From contig CP137683.1 of the NCBI GenBank assembly GCA_037976565.1, positions 10,702,473-10,766,472 on the forward strand: a DNA stretch of 64,000 bases, in the 5' to 3' direction. The DNA is from Mesocentrotus franciscanus. Taxonomy: Eukaryota > Echinodermata > Echinoidea > Camarodonta > Strongylocentrotidae. Below the pieces are notes generated by a model. The model was not told the origin of the DNA. It was given only the letters and a program-made list of their open reading frames with translations, and made no database searches. The translations under genes and the position numbers were made by a program. Of the stretch, positions 13,501-28,289 are shown one piece after another (the stretch's first letter is position 1; every line of letters begins with the position of its first letter).

Positions 13501-16500
13501 TGGCGCGATGCTAGGCAATTTTCAGAATCCATATTTAATCGAGTGTCTACAAAAAGGTCCATCTTGTCCGAAAATGATATAATCCATTGTTGGACCTGAG
13601 CAGAGTTCTGTGTAGTCCTCCATTGTATGCAGTTAAAAGAGTACTAGGTCCCAAGTTTAAGAGCTTCTTATAAATACGTGATTATGTTATCATAACGTTT
13701 ATTGGGATTATGACATTCAGGGGCCTTTACCTTCATTTGAATAGGTATTGGGAGATTGTATTGCTTGGGAGACAGTCTTGGTGTTCCGGAAAACGATACT
13801 TTCTCAATCTTACAAAGATTTGATTTCAAGTCGGTCTGTTGCATGTAGCTCCATGCTTATACCAAAGAGCTGTATTGATGTGTTAAGTTCATCACCGATT
13901 TATACATGCTATTTTAATGTTGGGCTTGTTTGTATCCCCCGACGCTCTCCGGAACACACCGATGTTTTAAAGTCATAATACAAATTAAAAGAGCATGCAG
14001 TCAACACGGTCCAAAGATACCGGCGGCATATCAAAGCGGAGTGACCAATGCTATCTGACCTGTGTCAACACATCGCAAATATAATTTGCTTGTTGGTCTT
14101 CACAAACAAAACTCGATGTTTCTCTGGCTCTCCCTCTCTCTGTGTCTGTCCCAGCTTGTCGTCCGTGATATGCAACATGCGTAAAGTTCAGTTATCCTTC
14201 TCTGATGTTCCTTGGGATACGACTACAGATAAGCAATTGCCGAATCTTACGAACTACCCTTTATAATGTCCTTGAACATTTTGAATCGGTGTTAACTCAT
14301 CCACTACGCCTCTGAAACATCATCCACCACATGCAATGTGCGATGATTGTTGTTTTGATACCCCCTACACATCCACACGCTCACACACGCTCACACATAT
14401 ACCCCAAAATCTTCTCTTTTTGTTCCTCTGATAATATTTTCATGGGATTCCTCATAGGGTCGTTACATCAATACCGCGTGGATAGAAGCACATTGCAGTG
14501 CGTTTACCGTCAACAAACGTTGATGAGCGCCCTATTCAATACCCCCACACACACACACACACCGCTAGAAGTCTTTTGGGGCCACGAGTCTGTCTTTTCA
14601 TGGGACCCCTCGTTGGCTCATTACACAAGCACATTGTTCATAGAGGAACATTAGGATGTATTTACTGTCTAACGTTGATGAGCACGTATTCAATACCCCT
14701 CCCCCTCCCGTACCACAACCACCACCCGCACCACAACCACCACCGCCTCCACCTTCACCACCTTCCTCCCGTGGATATAGCTCCGTAGCCACGGGTCTGT
14801 GCTTTCATGGTACCAGCCATACGCTCATTCTTACACCAACACCGTGTTGATCAAGGCACATTACGATGCGTTTACCGTCAACAAACGTTGGTTGATAGTG
14901 GCGGTATATCAAAGGCAAGGTGCGAATCTTCGCCCATTACCTGTCATTGCTGTATATTATACTGTCATGGTAGTCTCAATGTCGAGACCTGCTTGATCTG
15001 AATGATGACGATAGCGGGGGCAAGCCGTGACTAAGGAGTAACGTGGCAAATAATATTGGGTGAGCAGTGGCGTATCCAGTAGCGAGGGTTGAGGGCAGTG
15101 TCCCTGGCAGGTACGATTCTTTTGGATTAGAAACTGTGGAGCCTCCCTCCCCCATGCCCCCTCTTCTTTGGGTTTGAAAGCCGGGGAAATAGGGGGAGGG
15201 TGCTGTAAACATAAATCCGACATCTCCCTAAAGGGGTCGCCCCCTGGTTTACAATTTTGGATACGCCACCGATGTGGCCAATGTAGTGTACGAAGAATGT
15301 ATCGATTGGCTACACGATTGCAAAGACTTCAATAAAAATCGACCGAAGGCAATTAATGTAGCCTCTTGCGTCACCTCTTTATTGAATATGCGAACTTGGC
15401 AGTAACATATTACGTAACATTACGCGTATTGATATTGCCTTTAAGTTGATTTCTTAAAAGTCTTTGCGATCATTTTAAGCAAAGTTAGGTCAGAAATGCC
15501 AATGAAATCTACATCATTCTATTTCTATAACCCTTTAACTAAATCAAAGTTGTAAAATAACTTCCGTCTTTAGACACTCTTCTAACTACAGAGCAAATTG
15601 CACTTCAGATATCGACGAAACACTCCAAATTTGTGGTCACAATCTTTCCACAACCAATGCACAAAATATGGAAAATGAAATTGATGTGTGCCCAAAACGT
15701 ATTTGATCGGCAAATACCGGGGTAAATATACACTCCGGCGTCAATATAGATTGGGGAAACCCTGGTCCTTTTCTTTCTTTAGAGCAAGCTCTTGACACAG
15801 AACCGATTGAAAAGGGTCTTCTTGACCTCATCGGCTAAGGAAATAAACTCGCAGAAGAAACAGTTTTCGGTAAAGTTGACATAGACCAGAAAAGGGAGAA
15901 GGAATGCGGCGCGTGTGAAAAGATGCGGCGACCTCGTGGTCAAGAAAAAAGAAAGAAAGGAGCAAAATGGGGAGATTAATGTCGTGAGATAAGTTATAGA
16001 AACTTTGGATCAGCTGATTTGCGTGAAATATGGTGTTAACCTCTTAATTTGGCATTATTTTGTTTGAGATGTGTATTTTCCCCCGCAAAATGTTATTGTT
16101 TAGTTGATTTGCCATTTTGGGTCTGTTTCATATCAGTTTGGCTGCATATAGCTCAAAGAATAATTGTTGAGGAGGTGTCGAAAAGGCCACAATTTGTGTT
16201 TGACGGGAAGCTGTATTTTTCGTCTGATTACATCGGGGATATCATATATTACAAAACTATACGTAAGGATTCCGTTACTATGATCATAAATCGTGTTTTT
16301 GCCCCGTCCCCCAAAAAAGATGATGAAGAAGGATAAATTAGGTTATAGGTTTACGTTTAGCGTTGGGTTCATCAAGAAGCTGCCATTAGAGCAATTGTAA
16401 GTCCTTGGGTTCATGGATGAGTGCTGGGTTGAAGTTCGAAATTGGACCTGCATGTGTTACAAATTGGCGGTGGGGTGATAGTCGTTGAGGCAATACAAAA

Positions 16501-19500
16501 GAAGCAGTAGATAAACCGGGCAAGGTTTCATTTCACCGTCATGAGTACAAGTTCACCGACATCCCATAGAAATCAGGGGGTGTTTCACGAAGACTAAGAT
16601 CGACTTTAAGTTGGACTTAATGCTATGGCAGGCCGTTCATGCCACTGTTTGCTCTCACCACTTAGGCCTAAAAAAAAAAATTGTTGACTTGGCGTAACCC
16701 GCCCGACCCTATTTTTATCGCCGACCCTACGCTTTTTTATTTTTTTTGATCCGATTGCGATTGCGTAAATATCGATATCGCAGTGGGGAAAACCCGGATG
16801 TTTGTTGCTTTCGTTCTGGGCTTTGCCGCGCCGTGTTTGGGACAGCTCGCGCGCCGAGTGCAGCGGGCAGGTACGCCATAGTACCGCTAGGCGATTGTAT
16901 CCCCAACATGGCGTCCTATGGCTATGGCGTTCAGTTCACGGGTAAATTTGGTGCTCACTTTGCTCACACAGTGTGTGTGTCCATATATGTGTGTGTGTGT
17001 GCGTGGAGTTATTTGAACATATTGTGGTCTACCCCTCTCATCAGATCGTCCCCAAGGTCTGAGGACCTATCTACGCCACTGTATGTATGTAGACTATGTG
17101 TATGAATGGCTAATTTCATGTATGCAAATATAAGCAACAACAACAACAACAACAACAAAAAAAAAAAAAAAAAAATCGCCCTACCTACCCTAATTTTCAG
17201 TGACCCGTTACGCCAAGTCATCAATTTTTTTTTTTAGGCCTTACTGGCATTGGTCTCTCAAAGGACGTACAAATCATGGTCACAAATCTACAAAATTCAC
17301 ATTTTTTGATAATTCATTATTGAAGGAAAAAATATCATAATGGTAAAAGCAACCAGTGGCATTAACGGTCTGCCATATTTGTGAAACACTCCCCTGTATT
17401 ACAATTTAAACGTTTCAATGGCATGTCGGCGAACTTAATATGGCCGTTTCCGGAAACGAATACGATGCCCATGTGAACAACAATATGTGTAATGTTGTAA
17501 GGGCATATAGAGGTGTAACGAGAAGGAAAAATCATTAAAATCAATTCCTTGAAATTAGCACATGATAAATAGGAAACATATGACTACATCACGTATGATG
17601 GCAAGACCTTGCCAAGGTGATCCATGAGTAACATTCTTGTTCAAGAGTCGTTAGCAAACTATTTATAGAAGGTGATGGAAATTGGATATTCGCTCATCAT
17701 TTGATATTCGAAACGTTGGATAAAAAACAGGAAAGTCATTTTGCTGTATGTCAGCCGCTTCATCATCAGACTCTGCCATAAAACGTGACCCCGCTGCATT
17801 GGCGGTCGATGTGCTGGTAAGCCTGTTCATGTACGGATGTATGAAGGGGGCATAATTGACCCATGCGCCGCCCCGCCCCCTTTTTAAAGTCATAAATGGC
17901 ACGTAGGAATATCGGAGACATTTTGTGGACTTGTGCCCCCACCCCATGTCAAAATGTCGGACGTTTTTCGAACTTGTGCCCACCACGCGTGCAATTCCCC
18001 GGACATAATTATTTCGGACCCGTCTACCCCACCATCCCCTGCCCAAGGAAGCACTGAGGCCGCCCCTGATTTCGGTTACCTGGATACTGTCCTTCGGGTT
18101 TGTTGAATCACAGAGTCAGGATGTCATACCGCGGACACAGGTTGCTAAGCAGCCATTTCACGTTTCACAATGTATACCATTTAGATTATTTTCTTTTTAA
18201 ATATACGGATGCTCACGAAAAACGCAATGAATCATTGCACAGTATAAGCCGGATAGTGTTGGGGTTGCCCTTGTCGCACTATACGTGAACGAGCGTTTCA
18301 ATTTTGTGTTTTCATCTTTTCTGCATATTGTTTAAGATGTTTTCTTCGGTGTATTTGAATGATAAATGACAATGTCAAATGGGCATAATAAATTCGGTTA
18401 TATTCTCAAATGCTAATTGTTCTATAGACAGTCCCATTAATGATCTTTAGCTGAGTCATAATATCATGTGAATATATTTGCTGTTTTATTACTAATTCCC
18501 CATCCAGAGTTCACATTCAGCCCGGAAAGCATGAAAGGCTAGATTTAATCATGGAGCTAGAACACTAGCTCCATGATTTAATTGACCTCAGTGTCATGAC
18601 TTTCTCAATATATCTTTCAATATTATAAAGTGGGTGTCTAAACTCCCCTTGTGACGTACCAGAAATTAAGTCATATAGAGCGCCAATGAAGAAAGTGAGA
18701 ACATGAATTTCATTACCATTGGCCTTCAAAAATACCTCGATAATTAGAATCGTCACGTTCTAGGGGTAATTATAGTACGAGAGGTGAATACACTTTGTGA
18801 TTCTTACCACTTTGCAGGGTCGTTGGTAGGGCATTTTTACCCACTTGAAAAAGAAAACAAATAATTATAGTCATGAGATCACTAATCAAGGCAATGGTTT
18901 ATGTTGAAATTTAATGTCTAGAGTTAAATAAACCCTGCAGCGTGCGAATGCGTTGTACAATAACCTTGCAAGAATGTAAGCGTGTCATTTTTGCATAGCC
19001 TAAACAGGGAGATGATAGGATCTCCCTGGCCTAAATATTGCCACTTGCAATGCAAGAAAAGGTGTGGTATCACAAATGTATGACTAAAACGCGGAATACC
19101 CAAAATGTAGTTGAAAGTTTATGAAAGAAAATGTGTTATTATTATTATAATTACCTTCGCTTAATTTATGGCCAGGAGCTAGACTTGTTGTAGAATTAGC
19201 TCTCAAAATGACTTTGCCTAAAGCGTGAGATATTCAGTCCCCCCAAAAAGAGTTTATTACCATTGTCACTTTACAATTTTGTTCTCACGTGTTCTTTAAG
19301 CATTTCCGTTATTACATGTATGTGGTTAATTGTGTAATACATGCTAGACCTTGTTGTCTAATTACATTTGGTTTGTGCGGTATAACCTTTAATTTGCACA
19401 GGTATTCCAATCTTTAAAGAGTGAAATTGAAATAACACATTTCCTCTCAGCTTTAAAAGCCTTGGCTTAGACTTAGAGAGGCATTACGAAACAGAGAGTG

Positions 19501-22500
19501 GTATCTCATTCGCGAAGTCGCACATTTACCATATTAACCTTGTTTACATGCATGCACATAACTTTGAGGTCATTCACAACAAAGCGTCGCAAAATGCGCT
19601 AAACAACATAAATTTTGCTCCAAAGGGTGTAAGTCTTTTGAAGGCATTGAAGGCATGATTAATTTTTGTTCGTTTGTTTATGGTTTTCATCAAATGATGG
19701 CTGTGTTCAAACATAATGAGAAATTCACCTAAACTAGTTTAATGAGCATAATTTATGACAATTTAAGATTTCAGCAACAATCGTAATTCACAACATTTTG
19801 AGGAAAACATGTTGTTTACAGTGAAGAATGTTTACAATGTTTTTGAAAACGAACATTCTTGTTAGCAAGGTATCATACATCAATGATGCACTTGATTTCA
19901 AACGAACAAACATGTGTTTCACAACCAATCCCCAATCCAATGGCAATAGAATTCGTCTCTTGTTTTTCCATCGCATACTTGTACCGTGACCCGTGTATGT
20001 ACCACGCTATGCAATATATATTTCATCTCTTCCTCTTCTTTATGTAAGCTGTATAAAAACGGTTTTTGTTCTGGACGGGATTGTAATTGACTCGACTTGA
20101 CTTCTCGGTCGATATACCTGTCGTTTATCCGGGTCGGCGGAACAAGAATTCGCTGCTCCCACTCTCATAAATCTTCTCCCACATGCTCTCATCTGTGTCA
20201 TCGTTACATCAGGGAGATAAACTCACATCTCCCTGGTAACATGCTTCTTTGCGGGCCGAAAATTGAGTATAATCATGATAATTGTTGTCTGCCGGGAGCC
20301 AGAATGGCGTTAACTCTATGGTGTAAGGTGAAATGGGTCAACCGTCAACGTAACACCCTTCTTGCTCAAAGGAAACTATATTTAAAACAGTTAACAATAG
20401 TGAGTGTTTAAGAGGTTTAGATCATCAGGAACAAGCAATCTCGGGTAAACGACTCTGGGTTTAATGATACCAAAGACGAGGGCCGAGTAACTTTTCCCAA
20501 GAATGAGAAACGCATGGCAATACCCGTTGTAACCATGACAACGTACCTCGTGTCCACAAATATCTCATATGTCTGTGCCTATCTGCATTCTACATTTATC
20601 CCATTGTGCCCATCTAACAGTGGTTTAGTTTCCATTTGGTCTACTACCCATTTGGTCTATTGCTTATTTAGTTAAATTTTCCAGTAGGTCTAATTCCCAG
20701 TTTGTCTACTATCCATTGGTCTCAACCATTTAATCATAAATGATAATAATCATCAAATGATTATTCGACCTAATGGGCATTAGACTAACTGGTTCCTAGA
20801 CTAAATGAACAATAAAACAAATGGGTAGTACCGTAGTAGACTAATTGGAGATTAGACCATTTCGAAATTGGACCAAATGACTTAGCCTAAATAGTCATTA
20901 GACTAAATGAATATTAGATCATGTGAATAGTAGACAGGATGGATGTAGACCATATGGGAATAGACGAACTTTTTGTAGACCAAACGGCAATTCACCGTAA
21001 AAGTCACCCCTTCGCCTCCATCTCCCTCGACCATCCTCCTCCTCCCACTCTTGTTACTTTACTGGAAATTGCGCTTCATGTCGAACACTTAAATGTTACA
21101 GTTATTTTCATTCAGTGAATTTCAAAGATACCAACACATCCAGGTATGCATGAACACACAAAACTACAACAATAATGCTACATTTTTCTTCAAGCCTTTT
21201 GTCTTCTTTCCAATATGCAAAGCAAGCGCACAGAAATCTATTATGATTTCATAAAAGGGTTATATTACTTTTTAAAAGATAAACTTTAATTGATTCTTTA
21301 GGTCTATATTAAAAAAATGGTATACTATAGTACACCTTTAAAAGTAATAGAGGCTTGGGAAAGCAGTTTGGAAAGATAATTCAATAATCGACAACAAATT
21401 TAAGCTTACATTTTTTATGTTTTGTCTTTTTTTTCTCACTAGCTAGCGGTGAATGCCTTCAGCTGGCTGAGAAGCAGCGATGTCGGAATCGGTTATGGCC
21501 TCGAAGTGGACGACGACGATGCGACATAAATTTCTTGCCCCATGTCTACTCCCCCTTCGACGAGGTTTGTCAGTCTTTCATTTTAATTTTCTTAATTGGC
21601 CCAAACAATTCATTTATTTACTGTGTTGTTAAGTCTTCTTTATCACTGATCAAGTATGAGTAATGTTTAGCCAACGGGTATTTGCAAGTTTGAGAACTTC
21701 ATAATTTATCACGACTTAATAAACACAGAACATTAATTATTTCAGGAAGATTCCGTGTTATTGCGGTTTTAGTTCGATCTAACAACCAAGGACGTTTGAT
21801 ATGATATAAGGTATTGCTATACTATACATGTATAACTCCACATCATCAGGCAAATTACTAGTTATTGGCCTTCACCCGATTTTGGCATTGGTATGGCGTT
21901 GAATATTAAATTCTGCGTGGAGAATATTCGCCTTCTTATTCGTATGCGACTCTTCAAACATGTGAGGTTTTAAAACTCGGCCAATTCAGCCAAGCCTGTA
22001 AATTAGATTTCCAACTTCATTGCATTGGGTTTATGGACTACATACCACCGGGTTTCTATGCTATATAAACATATTAACTAGATAGAAACGCGACATAACA
22101 TCACACATATCCTATATGCTTTAAAACCCACTTTATGTCGTCTTTTTTCAAGAAGGGACCGTAATGTTTTTATGTTTCTCACTAATCCACTCAATTCAAG
22201 TCTATCGAAGTTCCGTGGACCCCCTAGTTAATCCCATTTTCAAAAGACTTGCGCGCGTTAGCTAATTCACACCTCGATTTAGTTTATGCTACTTGCTTTT
22301 TGTTGGAAAGGTTTTCTAAGACCTCTGGATTCAATACGAGCCGATATTTAACTTTTAAGTCACTGTCTGAGTCATGACAGTTACTTTAAAGCTCCTCTTT
22401 GGATTTGATACAAAACTGTGTTTAAAGATTGACTAGTTTTATGACCCACTTCTATGTGTTCTGTGCAGAACTCCGTTTGATAGAGTGCCGGTCAAAACAG

Positions 22501-25500
22501 TCTTTTAGGCGAACTATGAATTTACAGTCTGGTCTTCTTAGAATTTTTACAATGGTGTCAGGAGTAGGATTTTGTGGATGTGAAATAGTTTTGTTTGTAA
22601 ACAAGATAGTGGAGTAAACAAACGACAGCATTGTTGATTGAATAATACAAATAGACCTCTACAGAGGTCTCGAGACTGGGGTTTTATACGTGTATTAATA
22701 GCATTATATTCTGTATGGTGGGTCGCAATGAAACAAAGTATGTTTTCCCTAAGTTTTGTAGGAGTTACCCAAATACTTTAGTAATGAATAACACCTCTGT
22801 GACATTGCATATATGTATATATATATATATATATATAATATATCGAACCGAACAAAAAATGCTCGCACAAATTTGACATCTTTTCATAATATTTCTTTTT
22901 TACAAGGATCATTTCCCTTAAAAATAATAAAACATAATTAAATTTGGCTTTTAGTATGAACCGGAAATATTCTTTGAAGTGGCGCATATTCACCATTACG
23001 ATTAAGTTTTGTTACATTTTTCTGGTTCTTTCATTACAAAGCGGTAATTGACACGATTTTGTAATTATGATCTAATTAGGATTATCTTTGCCATTTGATG
23101 ATACCGCAATTATGTCTGAAAGATCAGATATTAATCAGCTACTTTGAAAGCTAAATTACCCTCTACATTACTCAACTGAATGATGTATCATCTGTATCCC
23201 CACTTCTAAAAAGGTTTGAATTGTATTTGTACCAAAATATGATACAGGTGTGGACGTTTTGATTCAAATGGTTACGACAAATGCTTGGAAGTCACATGTG
23301 TATCAAAGAGGAGAGATTCTTTGAGGTTTTGATTCAAAGGTTCTGCCAAAGTTTAGGACGTTACATGTATGATAGAGGAGCTATGATGAGTAAAGAGATA
23401 TATGATCATTCATTTCCCAGGTATTGATGAAAGAATCCCGTCAGATATTTAGGAAGTCATAGGTGTGAATGATCATGAAGTTAATTGGAAAGAATAAAGA
23501 GAGATATGTTTTCAGGTATCGATTCAAAGGGTTCCGCCTTATTTATTTATTTTTAAAGAAATTACAAGTATGATCACAATCTTAGGGCTACGAAGGATAA
23601 ACAGGTTATTCATAAAAGGTATTGATTCAAAAGGATCCCGATAATATTCTAAAACCTAAGGTATGAACGTGGACTTAACAAAAAAACAGAGAGACGTGTT
23701 CAGGTATTGGTTCAAGGTCCCCAACAAATGATTATGAACTGAATCACAGGTATGGTTTTAGAGTTTCTCACGTATCATTCAAATTATCCTACAAAATGTG
23801 AAAATGCACATGCAGGTATGATCAAGATTTTGGAGGCACAAAAGTGCAGAGTTACTTGTTATTTTCAGTCATTTATTCAAAGGATCCGCAAAACGATAGG
23901 ACATAATTATTGAATAGGTATGATTGTAGAATTATAAACAAGTGAAGAGATATGTTTTCAGGTATTGATTCAAAGGATTCCGCCAAATGTTTGGAAATTA
24001 CAGGTGTGATCGTATGTTTTAAATGAAAGAGGACACGACACAATTTTCAGGTATTGATGCAAAGAGTTCCGCAAAATGTGGAGTTATAGAAAAGAGATAG
24101 GTTTTCAGGTATTCTTTCAAAAGGCACCGCCAGTGTCACATGTATGATCATGATCTCAGAAATTAAAAAAAAAGGGGGGGGGGGAGAGATAATTATTTTC
24201 AGGTATTGATTCAAAGGACCCCGCCAACTGGTAGAAATGGTATAAAGTTAGAGGTATATTATCGCAGATTAATAAAGAGTGAAGAGATATGTTTCAGGTA
24301 TTCTTGCAAAGGGCCCCGCCAAAATCATAGGTATTATCACGATCTTACACTTATGAAAAGCAAAGAGATATGTAATTATTTGCAGGTGATCGAAGTGATA
24401 TTACAGGTAACAATAAAAACTTCGTGGGAAAACTTTGAGATGAGACGATTTCATATCTCGTGAGAAAATGAGAATTATCGTAAAATTTCCGTTACAAAAT
24501 GATTTAGTAGGCCCTTAATCTGTCGTATCTTCCTGATATAGTTTGATCTCTTTTTTCTCCCTGTATCTTTTCCCTTTTACATGTTGTATTTGTATTATTT
24601 TCTCTTGGCTAATACGAATAGTTTTAGTTTGCTTGATTGTGTTGGGAGTTAATGACATCTGCAAAATGGATGTCATTTCCAGAAAAGGAGCCACGAATGG
24701 TCCATGGTCTTTCTAGCTTGTACCAGTTTCCGTTATATCGCATGCGGAACTGGAAGTATTATTTATGAAAATGAACATAATCATGCTATAATAGCTTCAA
24801 TGGAATTTACAAAGTGCTATTTCATTTAAGATGTAAACATTATATGAAACATTGATATCAGACATTATATGAAACATTGATATCAGAAGTCTACTCGTAA
24901 AGAAAATAAAGATGTTATATACATGAAGTTGAAATGCTAACTGTTACAAAAAATGTTTTGGTAGTAAAGAAAATGAAATGGGCTTAATGAAGCTCAGGGT
25001 GGGGTAAAGTTAGGGAAGATTCGTGTAAGAAATAATAATAGTCGGAGAGGGTATCAGCACGCTTCAAGGCTGCTTATATTCTTTATTACACATTTAAACG
25101 TTTAATTGGCTTTTTAATGTCGGCGTGCTTCTGAGAAAGACATCGAAGGTCTGTCCTTGGGGGTTCATCTATTGAGTAAAGATTGACTCTTTCACACAAG
25201 TTTCTTGAAGTTGGGAAAATTGACAGTCTTGCGTTTGAGGCGAGGGTCGATAAGTGTCAAGGTCGCTTTAAAAAAAACGCCAATAATTTCATGAGCTTTT
25301 GTACTAATACCCAGAGGGTTATGTAGTGTCTCTGGGTGTTCATATCCAGCGTGGAGATCAATTTTTGCATTCAGGGCATGAACTGATAGCGGTATATACT
25401 CACCGACATCTTCTCTCGCTCTCTTCTTGTCCTCCCTCGCATTGTTCTCTGTGTTCCCCTGCAGAAAATTGCGAAAATAATGGGTCGCAGGCCGGATCGC

Positions 25501-27436
25501 ATTTGTTCATTGCTTCAATGTGAATAGTAGTAATGCAATTCTCTATTCTCCCGAATCAATTGAGCATGGATATTGTAAAGAAAGGGCAGTTTAAATAGCA
25601 GAAGAGGAAAGCGAAGTAACAAAACAGCGGTGAGCAGAGATCAAAGAGAACGAACCGCCGAGACTGTCGGCTCGCTCTTTGATGTTTGTCCTACCAATAG
25701 GCCGACTCGACATACAGCTATTCTAATAGTTACGTTAGCGCTCCACGCATTTTAAAGGGTGTTAGGAAAAGGACTGTTTAACCTCTATTATTCTACTCTA
25801 TCAAAGACACAAAAAGCCAACTGTTACGAATTCTATAGTCTCTTTCTTCCCATTGAAAGGCGCCTTTTTATGAAATGTCAGAATCGCATTTATACGTCTA
25901 TTGGAAATGGATGTATTTTTGTTTCGCCTTGAAGTGCGCTCTGCCATTTTATTGGTTTGAGACGTAATGCATTTCAACTGAATCCTTCTCCATCGGATAC
26001 TTGTATTTCTTTTCAACATAGTTTGGAGACTTTTAAGTCAAATAGGGTTTCTGATGTTCATTGGAATTGCCCATAAAAAGAAAGATTTCTTCCGAAGCTG
26101 TAAAACTTTATTTTGTCAAATCAGGTGCATCTATTCGTCGAACTGTGAAATTAAAAAGAGATTCCAGCGAAGCTATCTCGCGCTTCCATCACCGGCATAC
26201 CAGGGAACTGCATGATCTCGTTATTTATATTCCGATCTTTTCGGTCCTTTATTTTTGGTCTTATTCGGGCGAAATCAAACAACATTTAGCGCTAAATAGC
26301 GATCTCTTAATAGCACGCCAATAGTCCCATCTATGTAAATGCTACCTCGTAAAACAAACGCGAAACTGTCCTGTCGTCTGCTCACAAACGTGTTTATGTC
26401 TGTCTCACATACAAACTGGTAATTTTATGCCCCTATGAAACATTTTCTGCGCTCCTTTGATGTTTTCCGCCGAGCCGTCAAAGCTGGGCTCGTACAAGAA
26501 GCCGGCGAGATCTCGGGTTATTTCTGTCGAACTGCTTCAATTATTTAGGTATCATTTTAAATTTGGAATGCAATTTCTGGATACGAGTCGTTCCCATGCA
26601 TACATACACAATATTCTCCTCCCGACAATTTTTTCTGGGTGATGAGGTAAATGTTTTTAGAAAGCGATAGGTTGAGCCAAAGTTCACAGTTTATATTGGA
26701 AGATATTCTGCCATGTCCTGGTTTCCCTGGAGGGTAGTTCAACTTTTTTTTTCTATTTAAAGATCATGTAAAAGAAAAATCGTTTGAAGTCTGTCCAATA
26801 TATGATGAATATTAAGGAACAGTTTGTAATGGAATACATGAATCCACATCAAAGGGTTTCCTTAGACAATATTTCAATACCCTCCTATTTAAAGGTCGTG
26901 TAAACAAAATGTTATTTGGACTCTTTCCCTTATATTACTCGTATACTTAAAATGTTATCAACGAAGAAACATGAATTTAAATCATTTGTCAAAATCAATT
27001 TGCCTTCATCAAGTGTAACAATAATTTTGAAATTGTCAAAGTTGTGCCATCTAATCCCGTCTTCGGATATTAGCTCTAGAAACAAAATTGGACAGAAGTT
27101 GTGTGTAAATTTTGTTCTTTCGGCTAATGCATGATGAGGTATATTGTTAAAAGTAACAGTGAAAATTACTGAACATGAGGGTAATTAATATGTGAACGAC
27201 CACCAGCTTTAGGCAATTATTTTTTGCCCGACTTGAGTAATGTTTTGCACAATCTTGATCACTTTACTGCGCATTGTGTGAGCAATAACAAGAAAGAAGA
27301 AATTACCCGAGTTGGACAGTTGCCAAAAGTTTGATTGGATACATACATTTAATGCTCTTCATGTTGGACAATATTTTACCCAACATGTTTGACAATTGTT
27401 GAATCATAATGTGATGATCTTTACTAGAATGTGGAA

Positions 27437-27470
<34 letters not shown>

Positions 27471-28256
27471 ACTTATACCGCGCTTTTCCCAGAGTAATTA
27501 AAAATTTATTCTTTGTTTCAAAGGAAGCCAGTGTAATGATCTCAAGAGTGGCTGAGATGGATGGTCCCTAAAAACCTGAAATATCATGTTATTTACTCTG
27601 GATTCTTTTTTTTTCGTCTAAATTTCTTTGCATTATACAGACAAGAGAGCAGCATCTTGTGTGTCGAGATGATGCTATTCTAGGATTTGGGGCTTGCCCG
27701 ACATATCGCAGCGATGCAGCCAACTACTCGACGAACTGTGAGCTCAATAAGAACACAAGGCGATGTGAACTGCCATCTTTGAAGGTAAAATGTTACTGTA
27801 ATTAGCAAGATGTCTCTGACTAGAATTAGTTGTGTTACTATGGGGCACAAGCATGTATACACCCTCCTTCCTACCAGTACATCAAATGCCCCCCCCCCCC
27901 AAGAAAACAACAATGAAAAGGAAAGAAAAGAAACAAGAAAGAAAGAAAAAGGGTGAGGGTAAATGGAATATGAACAAAAAAATATGATTGGACCCCCTCT
28001 CAAACATTTCTCAGTATTGGTGATAAATTCATAAAAGTATTTGTCTTTTGATAATGATTTTGGCGTTTCATTAGGTGTTTCTTTGTACCATACCATGACC
28101 ATCTTGCCCTATCATCCCTTTTGTAAAAGTGTATTTTGAAAGTCGAATTTTTCTCTCTCTTTTTCTCTCTCTACCTCTAAACATTTGAATATGTTTTCTC
28201 CTTCTGTCACTCCAAATCTCTTTCCAATGCCCCCCTATTATCTCTCCCTCTCTATC

Positions 28257-28289
<33 letters not shown>

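Larger units (their letters stand above)
4564..21442 (+). other. Gene A intron 1 (16.9 kb)
   Basis: Begins GTGAGT and ends CTCACTAG. No further exon in a compatible phase was seen between the two coding exons. The interval is filled with CT microsatellites (near 5.0, 5.4 and 6.75 kb), SINE heads, and several inverted-repeat elements listed separately. Regions 8.5-11.3 kb, 13.1-14.3 kb, 15.3-16.5 kb and 17.4-18.5 kb hold nothing I can identify. Confidence 0.75.
21565..27640 (+). other. Gene A intron 2
   Basis: Runs from the exon 2 donor to the first copy of exon 3. It contains a TA microsatellite near 22811-22842, a short palindrome at 22653-22670, a degenerate tandem array at 23190-24420 and a 25 bp tandem duplication at 24837-24886. 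The open frame near 26061 is not conserved in frame between the two copies of the duplicated segment, so it is not an exon. Confidence 0.7.

Noticed and set aside
14498..14850. Pro-, His- and Gly-rich frames
   Set aside because: Products of CCA/CCT/CA low-complexity DNA in a tandem array, on both strands at once.
23190..24420. CRISPR-like array
   Set aside because: Units are diverged along their full length with no constant repeat and unique spacers, and this is a eukaryotic intron.
26061..26324. 87-residue frame MELPIKRKISSE..., also at 35775-36002
   Set aside because: A one-base difference in a T run changes its C-terminus between copies, and it has no splice sites joining it to gene A exons.
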